In this document: one piece after another, positions 62,801 through 64,000 of the stretch
How the letters are laid out: every line of letters starts with the position of its first letter
Numbering within the stretch: the first letter of the stretch is position 1
Notes under the pieces: model-generated
What the model saw: the letters and a program-made list of their open reading frames with translations, nothing else
Databases searched by the model: none
Told to the model about the DNA's origin: nothing
Assembly: GCA_020636545.1 (NCBI GenBank)
Contig: JACJXS010000008.1
Coordinates: 62,001 to 126,000, forward strand
Origin: Chitinophagales bacterium
GTDB lineage: Bacteria > Bacteroidota > Bacteroidia > Chitinophagales > JADIYW01
DNA: 64,000 nucleotides
Reading direction: 5' to 3'
Made by a program: the position numbers and the translations under genes

Positions 62801-64000
62801 GTACACCAGTAACAATTTGACTGGTAAAGGGAACATCAACATATCCTGGGCTTTCTGGGAGACATCCTGGAGGTGTAAATGTTGCAGCCAATTCAATTGG
62901 TTCTACAACAACAATGTCAAAAAATGTATCTTTTGTATTACAATCACCATCAACCTTTAATTTTAATCTATAGTTTCCTGTCTTAGAAAATGTAATCGAG
63001 ATACTGTTTTTCTTAACAGGTGTATTAAATACAGGATTTGCAGAAACACCAGCACTTGGAGTTATCGACCAAGTATGGTCAGCAAATTGTGTACATTGAG
63101 TACCCACAAATACTCGGCTTTTTTTATCTGTATTCATAAATGTATTAGCCTGATCAACACAAACGGTATCTTTGCCACTAATTTCAGGTTTTACAGAATC
63201 TTTTACTATGATACATTGTTGAAAGAAAGTAAAATCACATTCATTTGAACTTTCCATTTTTATAGAATAAATACTCGTTTGTGGACAAGAAGAGGAGTAG
63301 CCACAACTACCTTCTTCAAAAAAATAGGAATAATTTAGAGGAATACTTTTGTTATCATAAGTAGATTGTAATTCATCATTTACATATAATTTGTAAATAG
63401 TACTTGGGCTATTTTCCGCAACCATTTTTGCAACATCAAAAGGCAGGTTGTAATTTGTTGGAGCACATTGTGTTGGCTGATTTAGAATTGGATATATGGT
63501 TGGTCCTTTCCCAACCAAAACGCCATAAGTTTTAGTGGCATTATTACAAGAATAACCAGTTCCTGTAATTGTATAGGTTACTGTATAAGAACCTGGATTA
63601 TAGGTATGCGTAACGGCATTTGGAGCTGTAGCGGAATTATATGCTGGAGAGCCATCACCCCAATCTATCTTATAATTTTTAATATTATTAGTTGAAGTAC
63701 TTGCGTCCGTAAAAGATAATTCTTCTGGATTTGGTGTGCCTGAACATCTGCTAAAATTTTTTATTTCTGTAAGTTGTGGGTCTGGAGAACTTTTTAGATT
63801 GATAGTTGTAAATTTATTTCCACAAGGAAGATCTGCGTTCTGGTTTTCAGTCATTGCGATATAAAAAGTTTTATTTATGTCAGTACCTCTAAATCTAATT
63901 TTTATCTCATTGTCTTTGTCGGTATATGGAGCTACGATTTCATATTCCGTTCCTAATAATGCTTTTTGAAAATTTTGTCTTAGTATAAGTATTTTATGAT
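59814..64000 (-). CDS. Giant PKD-repeat surface protein with type B T9SS sorting domain (5' end outside window)
   Basis: About 1,394 residues are in the window and the frame is still open at the right edge; the Met at 63854 is internal, since codons upstream of it read on through KALLGTEYEIVAPY. The protein has many Ig-like PKD domains, recognised by WDFGDGSP, WSFGDGNFSS, WDFGDGTFDN and related turns followed by an aromatic-x-x-x-G-x-Y strand. The final 95 residues are a gliding-motility-associated (type B) C-terminal domain starting VFVPNAFAPELG and containing FSTYGQLLWES and GEIMPQDVYVWKIRA. It should be exported by the type IX system and act at the cell surface, as SprB-like adhesins do. 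No catalytic domain is visible here. Confidence 0.88.
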   Translation of the reverse strand, partial: HKILILRQNFQKALLGTEYEIVAPYTDKDNEIKIRFRGTDINKTFYIAMTENQNADLPCGNKFTTINLKSSPDPQLTEIKNFSRCSGTPNPEELSFTDASTSTNNIKNYKIDWGDGSPAYNSATAPNAVTHTYNPGSYTVTYTITGTGYSCNNATKTYGVLVGKGPTIYPILNQPTQCAPTNYNLPFDVAKMVAENSPSTIYKLYVNDELQSTYDNKSIPLNYSYFFEEGSCGYSSSCPQTSIYSIKMESSNECDFTFFQQCIIVKDSVKPEISGKDTVCVDQANTFMNTDKKSRVFVGTQCTQFADHTWSITPSAGVSANPVFNTPVKKNSISITFSKTGNYRLKLKVDGDCNTKDTFFDIVVVEPIELAATFTPPGCLPESPGYVDVPFTSQIVTGVPKDYKWTVTGGPATFVGGTSASSKDVVVRFPQAGNYKVSLTSSSSTCPVVSWTSPTIVVKTNPKIDTLPLVLGCSTPFTFRNDNGTPLNENDDFYTFYNGNDGTTKYQWTFNSGNPSSVSSEKPGNIVYNTPGTFDIITVIRNQCGSDSINREITIYDNIKPTLGKGFDICISAPPIQLPAASPTGGLWSGPGITDVNLGVFNPALAGSGKQTVRYTINQSTACPTFEEMEINVIEILGFNAGPNQEVCKGTILKLENDPNFPGGNWTGIGVSSSVLNSFDPYGLAPGTYPVTYTYKDPSGQCSMTAMKNILVKDSIHFTPPPNLCVNVPFEFGNISDNIALPVDWDFGDGSPHAFVLNPTHNYTTSGIKNIILKANTIDGCAATLKFSINVKENAKLDFNVSPASTCTGEIMVSFPKTHDPASLYTWTYDNKTLVKNDSSAFLLNFSKPILADSIYKIELKANYFCGSALAEKKVTIKSDPVADFNIQSIGCEPFNPVLTNNAYGSSATYHWDFGIPGQTSQLPNPTPPTYYNSSRNDTTYTITQTVSNACGTDKISKIITVRANTTYAAITQDKIEGCSPLEVQFESVSSSGSLSWGFGDNTSGFSEFQPKTYTQPGTYIVKLEVQGNCGKSSATSKVTVHPQPTVDFSVKDLCLGKPTKFTPILTNTAAVTWSFGDGNFSSQMNPSYSYLSADNFDVKLKAFTNKGCSDSITKIITIANQPKAGFNIDNPSVCLGVPVTLLNASNSAGSPNFTWDFGDGTFDNNAQPEPHNYLHAGTYSVSLLAVEGLCRDSIKKPNAIRVYSLPNADFTYTIDHLGKFQVPVIFNNISSLATKYVWLFNGKDSSFEKNPTFLFNNLGPNRVILYAENANGCIDTVIKLLAVDFDGAVFVPNAFAPELGSGESTLFKPKGVDLKEYHVQVFSTYGQLLWESTKLENGQPSEAWDGRYKGEIMPQDVYVWKIRAIFKSGKAWEGNEDINTGKKTTMGSVILLR

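Noticed and set aside
1..64000. tRNA, rRNA, insertion sequence or prophage genes
   Set aside because: Reading the intergenic regions I found no cloverleaf with anticodon-arm pattern, no rRNA-like sequence, no transposase and no phage structural gene. A covariance-model scan would be needed to exclude small RNAs.

Overview
The window is a 64 kb piece of an AT-rich chromosome from a member of the Bacteroidota. Four things point there. Two secreted proteins end in type IX secretion (T9SS) sorting domains, type A at 49345-51513 and type B at 59814-64000. Many genes have the Bacteroidota -7 promoter element TAnnTTTG. There is a Bacteroidota-type GGGP synthase, and several families (RemB/Wzi-like barrel, TamL-like lipoprotein, DUF4442) are typical of the phylum. 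I cannot place it below phylum. I saw no tRNA, rRNA, CRISPR array or intact insertion sequence, so this is mostly ordinary core chromosome with a few accessory pieces.

Layout. 1-8.5 kb: the end of an acyl-CoA dehydrogenase, a DUF4442 protein, a Wzi/RemB-like barrel, dprA, a sugar nucleotidyltransferase, a DnaQ exonuclease fused to a decayed GIY-YIG domain, GGGP synthase, and a DUF389 gene broken by a one-base frameshift. 8.7-18.3 kb: a helical-repeat secreted protein, then a phosphate-starvation block (OprP-like porin, pstS, pstC, pstA, pstB, phoU, a PhoB-like regulator and a PhoR-like kinase). The porin and pstS both follow arrays of hexamers spaced exactly 11 bp, in the same geometry to the -7 element, so they are probable targets of the regulator encoded in the same block. 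18.4-30.9 kb: hflX, a GT39-like membrane protein, two siroheme genes, a triple helix-hairpin-helix protein, an OmpA protein with five TSP3 repeats, MarC, two mevalonate-pathway enzymes, a serine hydrolase and a voltage-sensor-like membrane protein.

31-38 kb: only the N-terminal half of CarB, a solitary trpB, a membrane-anchored alanine-racemase-fold enzyme and an ApaLI-type restriction-modification pair. 38-46 kb: NDH-2 and an RND efflux operon (TolC, adaptor, pump) followed by a small PII-like protein and a DUF2892 protein. 46-64 kb: an rRNA methyltransferase divergent from and overlapping a TamL-like gene, a T9SS FG-GAP protein, an MBOAT O-acyltransferase between two paralogous SGNH-like proteins, one half of a split transketolase, an ALG5-like glycosyltransferase next to a methionine-biosynthesis enzyme, an mrp-nfu Fe-S pair, and a giant PKD-repeat adhesin-like protein running off the right end.

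The points most worth following are the Pho-box-like arrays, a PstC that carries a PstS-like lobe between its first two membrane helices, the free-standing half CarB, and the 100-residue PII-like protein attached to the RND operon. I did not find a convincing wholly new multi-gene system.
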